From DATCMU01 sp036563245 (GTDB lineage: Bacteria; Pseudomonadota; Alphaproteobacteria; Rhizobiales; Devosiaceae): a stretch of 64,000 nucleotides of DNA. Under the pieces are notes generated by a model that saw nothing but the letters and a program-made list of their open reading frames with translations, searched no databases and was not told the DNA's origin. Position 1 is the first letter of the stretch. The number at the start of each line of letters is the position of its first letter. Position numbers and translations under genes: made by a program. The stretch lies in assembly GCA_036563245.1 (NCBI GenBank), contig DATCMU010000038.1, forward strand, positions 34,118-98,117, read 5' to 3'. This document shows positions 1 through 8,719 of the stretch, piece after piece.

Positions 1-407
1 GGCACAAGGTCCCAGTCGCACGAATCCTGCAAGGGGTTGATTTCCCGATCACGCAAGGGCCGCGACAGCCTGTGCACCCCGCCGAACCACAGGGGCGCGC
101 CGGTTGCCTCGCGCAGTGCCGGCGTCAGGCGGCTATGGTCCTTGTGGGTGTGGGTCAGAAGAATTGCCGTTACGGGCCGGCCATCAATAGCGCGGAGCAG
201 GGCGTCGAGATGGCCCTTGTCGTCCGGCCCCGGATCGATCACCGCCAGGCTGTCGGTGCCCGCCAGGTAGGAATTGGTGCCGGTGAAGGTGTAGGGGCTG
301 GCGTTTGGCGCGGTTATCCGCACGATTCCCGGCGCGACCGCCACCGCCTCGCCGGCCCGGGGCCGGAAGGTCTTGTCGAAGGCAAGCGGTTCGGGGTCAG
401 CAGACAT
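1..407 (-). CDS. MBL-fold metallo-hydrolase (3' end outside window)
   Basis: The reverse strand reads open from an ATG at 405-407 to the window edge, about 135 codons. The N-terminal half holds the metallo-beta-lactamase signature THTHKDHS (THxHxDH, the first zinc-binding motif) preceded by a GTNSYLAG strand and an IDPGPDD turn, as in LACTB2/glyoxalase-II-like hydrolases. Family members hydrolyse thioesters, lactones or nucleic acids with one or two metal ions in the cytosol; the substrate cannot be told from this fragment. The remaining metal ligands lie outside the window. tRNA-Pro lies upstream on the same strand. Confidence 0.85.
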   Translation of the reverse strand, partial: MSADPEPLAFDKTFRPRAGEAVAVAPGIVRITAPNASPYTFTGTNSYLAGTDSLAVIDPGPDDKGHLDALLRAIDGRPVTAILLTHTHKDHSRLTPALREATGAPLWFGGVHRLSRPLRDREINPLQDSCDWDLV

Positions 408-496
408 CGTTGCAATGGCCGGAAGTAAATGCGCGCCGCGACCCTACACCGCCATGTGACCAGGGCAAAGCGCGCTTGAATTGCCCAGGAAACAGG

Positions 497-520
497 AAGG
501 CCGGCCCGAAGGCCGGCCTT
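497..520 (-). terminator. hairpin downstream of tRNA-Pro
   Basis: A perfect 10-bp inverted repeat (AAGGCCGGCC at 497-506 and its complement at 511-520, 4-nt loop) starts a few bases past the CCA end of tRNA-Pro on the minus strand. Only a short T-containing tract follows, so it is a probable but not textbook intrinsic terminator or processing hairpin. Confidence 0.55.
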
Positions 521-524
521 TGGT

Positions 525-601
525 TGGTCGGAGTAGGGTGATTCGAACACCCGACCCCCTCGTCCCGAACGAGGTGCGCTACCAGGCTGCGCTATACTCC
601 G
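525..601 (-). tRNA. tRNA-Pro (CGG)
   Basis: 77-nt cloverleaf on the minus strand. The 5' acceptor strand CGGAGTA pairs with TACTCCG near the 3' end, the T-arm has GGTTCGAATC-like sequence (GTGTTCGAATCAC), and the seven-base anticodon loop TTCGGGA places CGG at the anticodon. The 3' CCA is encoded at 525-527. Confidence 0.95.
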
Positions 602-768
602 TCATCCCCCAGACGCGGCAGACGCTGCGGAACGTATCGCGCTCCACAACCCGACCCTGTCCGGTGCGGCGCTTTATATCGTCGGTCCCCACGCTGTTCA
701 AGCGCTTATAGTGCCCTTTGTACTTCGGTTGCGCCCCTATCGCAAACGGTGTACAGACGCTCGCGCCT

Positions 769-843
769 TGGGGCGTCGCCAAGTGGTAAGGCACCGGTTT
801 TTGGTACCGGCATTCGCAGGTTCGAATCCTGCCGCCCCAGCCA
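769..843 (+). tRNA. tRNA-Gln (TTG)
   Basis: 75-nt cloverleaf. Acceptor strands TGGGGCG and CGCCCCA pair, discriminator base G, T-arm GCAGGTTCGAATCCTGC, anticodon stem CCGGT/ACCGG closing the loop TTTTGGT with anticodon TTG. CCA is encoded at 841-843. Confidence 0.95.
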
Positions 844-1113
844 GGCTCTCAAGAACACAAGTCCTCCCAGATACTTGAACTATTCTCCCGCGGGCGAGAG
901 CCGGCATGGTCCATAAACCGGTCCGCATCGGAGGATCGGCATGAGCCAGGGACACCATCTGCTGCCTCAAGGATCCGCCGAAGGTTCAGATCGCTGGTGA
1001 CCCTCGCCGGCATCTGATCCTTCTGATTGTCCGTGTGGCAATGAACCGGTCAGGGCATTCCACGCGCATCGGTCCCGACCGCGCCGAAACCGCTTGACAA
1101 AATCGCAATTGTA
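844..1113. other. intergenic stretch, no gene recognised
   Basis: Between tRNA-Gln and the efflux operon no reading frame with recognisable protein content was found on either strand. A TTGACA hexamer at 1094-1099 lies next to the TetR operator and may be the -35 element of the operon, but no convincing -10 hexamer sits at 16-18 bp from it. Confidence 0.5.
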
Positions 1114-1131
1114 AGTGAGTGATTACTCACT
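1114..1131 (+). promoter_or_regulatory. probable TetR operator of the RND efflux operon
   Basis: Perfect inverted repeat AGTGAGT-GATT-ACTCACT about 20 bp upstream of the first gene of an operon whose second gene is a TetR repressor. GTGAGT/ACTCAC-type palindromes are common operators of TetR proteins that control RND pumps. The TTGACA just upstream suggests that a bound repressor would block RNA polymerase. Assignment to the neighbouring TetR is inference. Confidence 0.7.
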
Positions 1132-1151
1132 AACTTATCTCTCAAGAATCC

Positions 1152-1613
1152 ATGAGGCCCGATATGGACAGAGCCCAGCACCTGCACGCACCCGACCCGC
1201 GCCCCGCCTGGGCGAAGTGGGGTACGGCGATTTCCGCAGCCGCTGCTGTTTTCGGAGGGGTCACCATAGTCACCGCGGCGGCGACACTGTTCGGCCCGCA
1301 ACAGTTTCGTACCGCGGCCGGTTCGATCGTCTACTTCGTCCTGTGGTTCAATTTCCTTGCCGGCTTTGCCTATCTGATCGCGGCTTACGGGCTGTTTCGG
1401 CGGCTGCGTTGGGCGGGTGGAGCCGCAGCTGCCATTGCCCTGGCCACAAGCCTGGTCGCGCTGGCCTTCGTGGTCCATGTCGCCTCTGGCGGTGCCTTCA
1501 GTTGGCGCACGCCGGGGGCGCTTGCGCTGAGGGTGGCATTCTGGGCTGCGGTGGCAGTCGCATTCTGGGGCCATGTCCGGGGCGGCGAGTCCGATGCGCA
1601 AACCCGCCGCTGA
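1152..1613 (+). CDS. small four-helix membrane protein, first gene of efflux operon
   Basis: 153 residues, about four hydrophobic helices (roughly residues 20-48, 56-80, 92-118 and 125-145) with short arginine-rich loops; no known domain recognised. An in-frame ATG four codons later is an alternative start. The 3' end overlaps the TetR gene by 20-41 bp, so it is co-transcribed with the repressor and the pump and lies directly behind the operator. A role in the efflux system or in sensing its inducer is possible but not shown. Confidence 0.7.
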   Translation: MRPDMDRAQHLHAPDPRPAWAKWGTAISAAAAVFGGVTIVTAAATLFGPQQFRTAAGSIVYFVLWFNFLAGFAYLIAAYGLFRRLRWAGGAAAAIALATSLVALAFVVHVASGGAFSWRTPGALALRVAFWAAVAVAFWGHVRGGESDAQTRR

Positions 1614-2223
1614 ACGCAAGGTCGATATCGTCGCGACCGCCATCGACCTCGCCGACAAGGTGGGGCCCGATCGCATCACCACCGAGATGATTGCCAGCCA
1701 GATCGGCGTCACCCAGGCGACCGTGTTTCGTCATTTCCCCCGAAAGGAGGACATCTGGCACGCCGTCGCAGTCGAACTTACGGCGCGAATGCGCGCGGCA
1801 TGGGCCGGCAAGGACGGGGAAAGCGATGATCCGGTGGCAAGGCTGGAGGCCGCGATTGTCGGCCAGTTCAAGTTGATCCGCCAAATGCCAGCGCTCCCTG
1901 CGATCCTGCTTTCGCGTGAACTGCACGCTGGAAACATGCCGCTGCGTATGGCGCTCATGCAGACCATGCGGGCCTTCCAGCAGCGCCTGACCGCGCTGGT
2001 GGAGCAGGCCATTGCCGCCGGCAGGTTCAGGCATGACCTGAATGCCGGCGACGCGGCGCTGCTTCTCATTGGGCTGGTACAGAGCGTTGCCCTACGGTGG
2101 ACGCTCGGCGGAAGAAGCGAAGATCTCGTGGCTACCGGCCGGCGTTTGCTCGCGGTCCAGATTTCAGGCTTCACAGCTGGCGGGAATGAGTCGGAGCCGG
2201 TTTCCAGTGGGGCCGTGCGATGA
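1573..2223 (+). CDS. TetR/AcrR-family repressor of the efflux operon
   Basis: 216 residues from ATG 1573 (or 209 from ATG 1594, which overlaps the upstream gene less). The N-terminal TetR domain is clear: ITTEMIASQIGVTQATVFRHF is the helix-turn-helix with the typical recognition helix ending in FRHFPRKEDI. The rest is an all-helical ligand-binding and dimer domain with no recognisable ligand signature. The stop overlaps the start of the first adaptor gene (ATGA at 2220-2223). Expected role: a local repressor binding the palindrome at 1114-1131 and released by a pump substrate. Confidence 0.9.
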   Translation: MSGAASPMRKPAAERKVDIVATAIDLADKVGPDRITTEMIASQIGVTQATVFRHFPRKEDIWHAVAVELTARMRAAWAGKDGESDDPVARLEAAIVGQFKLIRQMPALPAILLSRELHAGNMPLRMALMQTMRAFQQRLTALVEQAIAAGRFRHDLNAGDAALLLIGLVQSVALRWTLGGRSEDLVATGRRLLAVQISGFTAGGNESEPVSSGAVR

Positions 2224-3326
2224 TGGCGCGATTGCGGACAAGGCTATGGGTGGTCACCCTGATCGGTCTGTCGATGGCGTTCCCCGCGACCGGCCAGCAG
2301 GCCAAGACCGGTGCCGTCAAGCCCGCCCGGCTGGTTCGCGTCGTTCCGGTGGCTGCCGAGAACTACGTCGATACCGCAACGCTCACGGGCGAGATAAGAG
2401 CGCGCTCGAGTGTTGATCTGGCCTTCAGGTTGAGCGGGCAGATTGCGCAGATCGCTGTCTCCGTCGGCGATCATGTCGCGGCAGGACAAGTGCTGGCCAG
2501 GCTCGATCCGGAAACGCAGAAGGCCGATCTGGACCTTGCGGAGGCCGGCGTTGCCGCAGCGCAGGCGGCGCTCGACCAGGCACGGGCTGCACAGGACCGG
2601 CAGAAATCGCTGTTCGAGGCGGGACTGACGACGGCCAGCCGCTACGATCAGGCGCAGGCCGACACGGCCGCGGCACAAGGGAACCTGGATGGCGCCCTCG
2701 CGATGCGTGAAACGGCGCGCAACGCCTTGGGTTATACGGAACTGCGCGCCGAGGCCGATGCGATCATCACTCGCGTGGATCGTCAGGCGGGCGAGATCGC
2801 CCAGGCCGCGCAACCGGTCCTCTCAGTTGCGATAGACGGTCCCAGGGACGCCGTGTTCAACGCCTATGAATCGCTGCTTTTTGCAGACCCAGAGGCCATC
2901 AAGACCACAAAGGTGCAACTCGCCCTGGTCTCCAGCCCGCAGATCACGGCAACCGGGCAGGTGCGCGAGATATCGCCGACCGTAGATACCCGGACCGGCA
3001 CCGTTCGCGTCGCGGTCGGCATCGACCGCGCACCCGAGGCCATGACGTTGGGCGCGCTGGTAACCGGACGGGTTGCATTGGCGCCGGTCCGTGCTTTCGT
3101 CGTTCCGTGGACCGCGATCACCCTGGACAGGGGCGAGCCGGCCGTGTGGCTGATGGACCGGCAGAACCGGACTGCGTTCCTGCGCCATGTCGGGATCGCC
3201 AGATACGCCACGGATTCTGTTGTTGTCGACAAAGGCCTGGAACCCGGCGATCTGCTTGTCGCCGAGGGCGGGCAGTTCCTCTATGAAGGCTGCCCGGTCC
3301 TTGATGTCGCGGAGACAAGGCCGTGA
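2220..3326 (+). CDS. RND efflux periplasmic adaptor subunit (membrane fusion protein), first copy
   Basis: 368 residues with an N-terminal signal sequence (hydrophobic stretch ending near PATGQQA). Domains follow the membrane-fusion-protein order: beta-barrel/lipoyl half-motif (SVDLAFRLSGQIAQIAVSVGD, then GQVLARLDP), an alpha-helical hairpin rich in Ala/Gln (about residues 95-165), the second lipoyl half, and a beta-barrel plus C-terminal membrane-proximal domain. Adaptors connect the inner-membrane RND pump to an outer-membrane TolC channel; no tolC-like gene is in this operon, so a channel encoded elsewhere is presumably used. Start overlaps the TetR stop. Confidence 0.92.
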   Translation: MMARLRTRLWVVTLIGLSMAFPATGQQAKTGAVKPARLVRVVPVAAENYVDTATLTGEIRARSSVDLAFRLSGQIAQIAVSVGDHVAAGQVLARLDPETQKADLDLAEAGVAAAQAALDQARAAQDRQKSLFEAGLTTASRYDQAQADTAAAQGNLDGALAMRETARNALGYTELRAEADAIITRVDRQAGEIAQAAQPVLSVAIDGPRDAVFNAYESLLFADPEAIKTTKVQLALVSSPQITATGQVREISPTVDTRTGTVRVAVGIDRAPEAMTLGALVTGRVALAPVRAFVVPWTAITLDRGEPAVWLMDRQNRTAFLRHVGIARYATDSVVVDKGLEPGDLLVAEGGQFLYEGCPVLDVAETRP

Positions 3327-4405
3327 TCGCGCGCCGGACAACGGCGATCCTTGCCTTCGCAGCGCTACTTGCCGTGGCCGCCTGTGCGCCCCATCAGGAC
3401 GAGGCGCCCATGCACGCGGTCCGCCCGGTACTCTCGATGGTGATTGAGCCGCGCGAAGCCGGCGATTTCAAGTTCGCGGGGAGCATCACTGCCCGGACAC
3501 GGGCGGACTTGGGTTTCCGGGTCCCCGGGCGCCTGGTGGCGCGAAGCGTCAGCGTCGGCGACAGCGTGGTCGCCGGCCAGGTGGTCGCCGAGATCGACGC
3601 CACGAACCTCGAACTCGCCCTGCAGGCATCAAGGGCGAAACTCGCCGCAGCCCAGGCGCAACTCGACAACGCAGAGGGGATCGCGCAGCGCCAGAGCGCG
3701 CTCCATGAAAGCGGCAACATCCCTCAGTCAAGCCTCGAGATCGCCCAGTTGCGCCTCAGGTTGGCCCAGGCGAGCCTGTCACGGGCCGAAAGCGAATTGC
3801 GCAAGGCCAACGACCAACTCGGCTATGCCCAATTGCGTGCCGAATTCGATGGCGTGGTTACCGCTGTGCTGGCGGAACCGGGCAGCGACCTGCCAGCCGG
3901 ACGGCCGGTCGTCTCGATTGCCAGCCCGCAATTGCGCGACGCTGAAATCGACATGCCCGACGCCATGGCCAGGGCGCTCGATCCGGGCGCCGGGTTCCAG
4001 GTCGCCCTGCAGCTCGATCCCTCGATCGCCGCCCATGGCAGCGTACGGGAAATCGCGCCCGAAGCCGATCCGGTGACCCGGACGCGCAGGGTCAAGATCG
4101 GGCTTGTCGATCCCCCCGATGCGTTCCGGATCGGTACGATTGTCAGTGCAACCGGACAGGCCGGTCCGGCCTCGCCTCTCGAAATTCCCTCGAGCGCGAT
4201 TCATGAGGCGGACGGCCGCACCTTCGTATGGCTGATCGATGCCGCAACCCACGTGGTGGCCTTGCAAGAAGTCGTGCTCGGCGCGGAAACCGGCGACAGC
4301 GTAACGGTCGTCGAGGGCCTGTCCGCCGGAATGCGAATTGCCATAGCTGGCGCCCATTCCCTGGTCGAAGGCCAGGAAACAGTGATCGAAGGAGCAGGGC
4401 GGTGA
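3323..4405 (+). CDS. RND efflux periplasmic adaptor subunit, lipoprotein, second copy
   Basis: 360 residues starting at GTG 3323, which overlaps the stop of the first adaptor. A lipoprotein signal is visible (LAVAAC lipobox around residue 20), so it is probably anchored by a lipid to the inner membrane. It has the same lipoyl/hairpin/barrel plan as the first adaptor (ARTRADLGFRVPGRLV ... GQVVAEIDATN) but clearly different sequence, so the two are paralogues and not a recent duplication. Tandem adaptor genes before one permease suggest a mixed adaptor ring. Confidence 0.92.
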   Translation: MIARRTTAILAFAALLAVAACAPHQDEAPMHAVRPVLSMVIEPREAGDFKFAGSITARTRADLGFRVPGRLVARSVSVGDSVVAGQVVAEIDATNLELALQASRAKLAAAQAQLDNAEGIAQRQSALHESGNIPQSSLEIAQLRLRLAQASLSRAESELRKANDQLGYAQLRAEFDGVVTAVLAEPGSDLPAGRPVVSIASPQLRDAEIDMPDAMARALDPGAGFQVALQLDPSIAAHGSVREIAPEADPVTRTRRVKIGLVDPPDAFRIGTIVSATGQAGPASPLEIPSSAIHEADGRTFVWLIDAATHVVALQEVVLGAETGDSVTVVEGLSAGMRIAIAGAHSLVEGQETVIEGAGR

Positions 4406-7400
4406 AGTCGTTCAACCTGTCGGATTGGGCGCTCGAGCATCGCTCAATGATCTGGTACTTCATGATTGCCTTCGTGCTGGCGGGTACCCTGGCCTACTTC
4501 AACCTTGGCCGCGAGGAGGATCCCGCGTTCGCCATCAAGACCATGGTCATCCAGGCAAACTGGCCAGGGGCGTCCACTCAGGAAATGGCCGACCAGGTAG
4601 CGGACCGCATCGAAAAGAAGCTCGAGGAGCTTCCCGCGCTCGACTACACCAGAAGCCTGACGACGCCGGGCCAGACGATCGTTTTCGTCTACCTGCGGGA
4701 CAGCACTCCGGGAGCCGAGGTGGCCGCGAACTGGCAGCAGGTGCGCAACATGCTCGCCGATATTCGCACGCAGTTTCCCGCCGGAATGGCTGGCCCCTTC
4801 TTCAACGACCGTTTCGGCGACGTGTTCGGCAATATCTTTGCTTTCACCGGCGACGGCCTGACGCCGCGTCAGCTGCGCGACTATGTCGAACAGGCCCGCA
4901 CCAGCATCCTCGGCGTACCGAACGTTGGAAAGGTCGAGGTGATCGGCGACCGGCCCGAAGCCATCTACCTCGAGTTCTCGTTGCGCAAGATCGCCGGCCT
5001 CGGCTTGAACCAGCAGGCGGTGATAGCCAGCCTGCGATCCCAGAACGCGGTTGCGCCTTCCGGCGTCGTACAGGCCGGCCCGGAGCGCATCAGCATTCGC
5101 GTGGGCGGACAGTTCACCAGCGAAGAAAGCCTGAAAACGATCAACCTCAGCGTTGATGGCAAGTTCTTTCCTCTCACCGATGTGGCCACGATCACGCGCG
5201 GCTACGCCGAACCGCCGACATCGCTGTTCCGGGTCAACGGCGTGCCGGCGATCGCGCTGGCGATAGGCATGAAGAGCGGTGCGAACCTCCTGGATTTCGG
5301 CGCGGCGCTGGACAAGCGGATCGAGGCGATCGCGGCCAGCCTGCCGGTGGGTGTCGACATCGTTCGGGTGTCGGACCAGCCCAGAGTAGTTGAAGAGGCC
5401 GTTTCCGGATTCACGCGGGCCCTGTTCGAGGCCGTGGGCATCATTCTCGTCATCAGCCTGGTCAGCCTGGGGCTCAGGGCCGGACTCGTTGTGGCCATCG
5501 CCATTCCGCTGGTACTGGCGATCACCTTCCTGGTGATGGCCTGGCTCGGGATTTCCCTGCAGCGGATCTCGCTGGGCGCGCTGATCATTGCGCTTGGGTT
5601 GCTCGTGGACGATGCCATGATCGCCGTCGAGATGATGGTGGCGCGGCTCGAGGTGGGCGACACGCTGCGCAAGGCCGCGACTCACGTCTATTCCTCGACG
5701 GCATTCCCCATGCTCACCGGAACGCTGGTGACGATTGCCGGTTTCATTCCGGTCGGTCTGAACAGCAGCAAGGCCGGACAGTTTCTCGTCACCCTATTCA
5801 TCGTGATTGCCGTCGCGCTCGTGGTGTCATGGCTCGTGGCCGTACTTTTCACACCGCTCCTCGGTGTGACCATATTGCCCAAGTCGATCAGCCACCGGCA
5901 GAAGAAGAAACGCTGGGTGACCGCTGCTTTCGAATGGTTGCTTGAGCTTGCAATGCGCTGGCGGTGGGTGACGATCGCTGCCACGCTCGCCTTGTTCGGG
6001 CTGTCGGTTGCCGGCCTCGGACTTGTGCAGCAGCAGTTCTTTCCGACTTCGGATCGCCCGGAACTCATCGTGGATTTTGCGCTGCCGCAGAATGCGACGA
6101 TTGCGGAAACCAGCCGGCAGATGGCGCAGTTCGAGCGCGACATGCTGATCGGCAATCCGGACATCGAGCACTGGTCAAGCTATGTGGGCAGGGGCGCCCC
6201 GCGCTTCCTTCTCTCCTTTGACACCCAGCCGCCCGGCCCCACGACAGGGCAGATGATTATCGTGACCAAGGGTCGTGGCGTCCGCGACCAGGTGCGTGAG
6301 AAGCTCCAGGCCTATCTGGACAAGACGTTTGTGGGCACGGATGCATTTGTCAGGTTGCTCGATCTCGGGCCGCCTGTCGGCCGGCCGATCCAATACCGCG
6401 TGAGTGGCCCCGATCCGCAAACCCTGCGCGCTCTGGCCCAAGAACTTGCCGGCGTTATCGACGCCAATCCCCATGTTGGCGGCCTGACCTTCGACTGGAT
6501 GGAGCCGGCGCGTACGGTCAGGGTGAACCTGTTGCCCGACCGCACCCGGCAATTGGGCGTGACATTCGACGGGGTAGCCGCGGCGCTCAATAGCGTTGTC
6601 CAGGGTACGCCTGTCACGCAAATGCGCGACGGAACCTATCTGGTCGACATTGTCGGTCGGGCCGAGGCCGGCGACCGCGAGTCCATCGAGGACCTGCAAA
6701 GCCTTCAGGTCGCCAGCAGCAGCGGCCGCCTCGTACCCCTGGGGGCGATCGCTACCATCGGCTATGAACTTGAGCAGCCAACGATCTGGCACCGCTCGCG
6801 CGTGCCCACGATCACCTTGAGCGGGGCCCTGGTCGACCGGATCCAGCCCGCTACGGTGGCGGGGCAGCTGCGCGGTCCGGTCGACGAGTTCGCCGCCGGC
6901 CTTCCCCTGGGCTATAGCGTGGTGGCGGGTGGCACCACCGAGGAGAGCGCCAAGGCGCAGGCGCCGATCATCGCGGTGGTGCCCCTCATGCTGTTCGTCA
7001 TCGCGACCATCCTGATGATCCAGCTTCAGAGCTTCCAGCGGCTCTTCCTGGTCTTTGCCGTGGCCCCGCTCGCCCTGATTGGCGTTGTCGCGGCGCTGGT
7101 GCCGAGTGGTGCGCCCCTGGGGTTCGTGGCCATCCTGGGCGTGCTGGCCCTCATCGGCATCCTGATCCGCAACTCCGTGATCCTCATCATGCAGATCGAG
7201 CACTTGCGGGAGGAGGGGCTGGACGCCTGGACTGCCGTAAAGGAGGCAACACAGCATCGCATGCGCCCGATCGCCTTGACCGCGGGTGCGGCGACGCTAG
7301 GCCTGATACCCATTGCCCGGGAAGTGTTCTGGGGACCGATGGCCTATGCGATGATGGGGGGCATAATTTCGGGAACCGTCCTGACGCTCCTTTTCCTGCC

Positions 7401-7482
7401 CGCGCTCTATCTGGCGTGGTTCCGCATCAAGGCCCCCGGCACCGTCAGCCCATCCGGCGGTGAAACCAGGGCGGGAGGGTGA
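4402..7482 (+). CDS. RND-family efflux permease (AcrB/MexB superfamily)
   Basis: 1026 residues from GTG 4402, whose GTGA overlaps the preceding stop; this is the usual RND size. It shows the duplicated architecture: TM1 near the N-terminus, a large periplasmic loop, six-helix blocks around residues 330-540 and 850-1010, and the LGLLVDDAMIAVEMM helix that carries the proton-relay aspartates (TM4 region). The pump takes substrates from the periplasm or membrane and exports them using the proton gradient. Substrate is unknown; lack of HAE1-specific features and the GREEDPAFAIKTMVI N-terminus place it with the broad multidrug/solvent branch. Confidence 0.95.
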   Translation: MKSFNLSDWALEHRSMIWYFMIAFVLAGTLAYFNLGREEDPAFAIKTMVIQANWPGASTQEMADQVADRIEKKLEELPALDYTRSLTTPGQTIVFVYLRDSTPGAEVAANWQQVRNMLADIRTQFPAGMAGPFFNDRFGDVFGNIFAFTGDGLTPRQLRDYVEQARTSILGVPNVGKVEVIGDRPEAIYLEFSLRKIAGLGLNQQAVIASLRSQNAVAPSGVVQAGPERISIRVGGQFTSEESLKTINLSVDGKFFPLTDVATITRGYAEPPTSLFRVNGVPAIALAIGMKSGANLLDFGAALDKRIEAIAASLPVGVDIVRVSDQPRVVEEAVSGFTRALFEAVGIILVISLVSLGLRAGLVVAIAIPLVLAITFLVMAWLGISLQRISLGALIIALGLLVDDAMIAVEMMVARLEVGDTLRKAATHVYSSTAFPMLTGTLVTIAGFIPVGLNSSKAGQFLVTLFIVIAVALVVSWLVAVLFTPLLGVTILPKSISHRQKKKRWVTAAFEWLLELAMRWRWVTIAATLALFGLSVAGLGLVQQQFFPTSDRPELIVDFALPQNATIAETSRQMAQFERDMLIGNPDIEHWSSYVGRGAPRFLLSFDTQPPGPTTGQMIIVTKGRGVRDQVREKLQAYLDKTFVGTDAFVRLLDLGPPVGRPIQYRVSGPDPQTLRALAQELAGVIDANPHVGGLTFDWMEPARTVRVNLLPDRTRQLGVTFDGVAAALNSVVQGTPVTQMRDGTYLVDIVGRAEAGDRESIEDLQSLQVASSSGRLVPLGAIATIGYELEQPTIWHRSRVPTITLSGALVDRIQPATVAGQLRGPVDEFAAGLPLGYSVVAGGTTEESAKAQAPIIAVVPLMLFVIATILMIQLQSFQRLFLVFAVAPLALIGVVAALVPSGAPLGFVAILGVLALIGILIRNSVILIMQIEHLREEGLDAWTAVKEATQHRMRPIALTAGAATLGLIPIAREVFWGPMAYAMMGGIISGTVLTLLFLPALYLAWFRIKAPGTVSPSGGETRAGG

Positions 7483-7812
7483 ATGACGCCAGTACCTCAT
7501 ACACGCGCGATCGCGTAAGGATCGGCGGGAAAATCGGGAGTTTCGATCCCACCATCGTTTTCATGTCGTCCGTTCCATTTCGGCAAGCGCGCTACCAGAC
7601 CATCCCTGTCGATTTGGCGAGACGGCAGCTCCAAGCCAGGAAGCGATCTCTGATCGTCGATCAAGGCCATGATTGCGGAAAGACTTTGGTCCAAACTCGT
7701 GCTGAGATCGCCGCAACTCGGCAAGGCGGGAGACTTTGATGCGCCCGTCGCCTTGCCTGTAGTACTTTGCTGTCATACGCAGTTTCAGGTCCAAATTCGA
7801 AGTGGTACCACC
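7483..7812. other. intergenic stretch, no gene recognised
   Basis: Short open frames exist on both strands but none has a ribosome site, codon pattern or family resemblance that supports it. No terminator hairpin with T-run was found behind the RND permease. Confidence 0.5.
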
Positions 7813-8517
7813 ATGCCCCAAACATCGGCACACCCCGGAGATCCCCACTACATCACACGCAGTGGGTGGTTGCGCGCCGCGGTTCTCGGCGCAAATGACG
7901 GGATCGTCTCCGTTTCATCCCTGATCGTAGGCGTGGCAGCAGCCAATCCGAGTCCGGGTGCAGTCATGATCGCGGGCATTGCCGGACTCTCGGCAGGGGC
8001 GATGTCGATGGCCGCCGGCGAATATGTATCGGTCTCTTCGCAATCGGACACAGAACGGGCCGATATTGCGCGGGAAGCCAGGGCGCTGGAGGAACTCCCG
8101 GACGCGGAACTGGCCGAACTGGCCGCCATCTACGAGAAAAAGGGGTTGAGCAAAGAGACTGCCCTGGTGGTTGCCAAGGAACTCACGGCGAAGGATGCGC
8201 TCGGCAGCCACGTTCGGGATGAGCTCGGACTGTCAGAGGTGCATGCGGCCAACCCCGTTCAGGCCGCGGTTGCGTCGGGCCTGACGTTCTCCATTGCGGC
8301 GGCAGTTCCGTTGCTGGCCGCGTTTTTTGCACCCGCAGGCTCCATCATGCCGGTAGTCCTTGTCGTGACAGTCCTGACTTTGGGTGCTCTGGGCGCTTTG
8401 GGCGCGAAAGCCGGAGGCGCACCTGTCTTGCGCGCTACTGTGCGTGTGGTGACATGGGGCGTGTTCGCAATGGCGGTCACGGCTGGCGTGGGCTGGCTTT
8501 TCGGCGTCAGCGTCTGA
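7813..8517 (+). CDS. VIT1/CCC1-family transporter
   Basis: 234 residues from ATG 7813, chosen because the preceding in-frame codons have no family resemblance. The typical N-terminus SGWLRAAVLGANDGIVSVSS is the first helix of the VIT1/CCC1 fold, followed by the second helix with MAAGEYVSVSSQ, a hydrophilic alpha-helical segment (residues about 80-140, the metal-binding domain region with several Glu), and three C-terminal helices. Family members export Fe2+ or Mn2+ from the cytosol by proton exchange. It stands alone between the efflux operon and nitronate monooxygenase. Confidence 0.9.
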   Translation: MPQTSAHPGDPHYITRSGWLRAAVLGANDGIVSVSSLIVGVAAANPSPGAVMIAGIAGLSAGAMSMAAGEYVSVSSQSDTERADIAREARALEELPDAELAELAAIYEKKGLSKETALVVAKELTAKDALGSHVRDELGLSEVHAANPVQAAVASGLTFSIAAAVPLLAAFFAPAGSIMPVVLVVTVLTLGALGALGAKAGGAPVLRATVRVVTWGVFAMAVTAGVGWLFGVSV

Positions 8518-8719
8518 GTGAATGCCGACCGGTTCGGGGGGGCATGCCAACGATCCCGCCGAAAGAACGAAGAGCCGATCTGATGGCTATCGTGCGATGC
8601 CGGTCGCACATAGTCGAATGGCCATCTTGCGATAATCGGGACCGGACGTGTATCCGAACCTGCCGCCCCTTCGAGCCCAAAGGTGGATCGCGGGGAAATA
8701 CTGTCGCCGGGGTCGAGAA

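Noticed and set aside
525..843. tRNA genes as attachment sites of an integrated element
   Set aside because: No integrase gene or repeated tRNA 3' end was found; the GTA cluster is 49 kb away and GTA clusters are not integrative.
1020..1090. Minus-strand reading VGTDARGMP resembles the end of an IS5-type transposase motif
   Set aside because: The match is only a few residues, stops follow at once and no inverted repeats or further transposase sequence were found.
7497..7848. Minus-strand frames between RND permease and VIT1 gene
   Set aside because: They overlap the VIT1 start or lack any support; no protein family seen.
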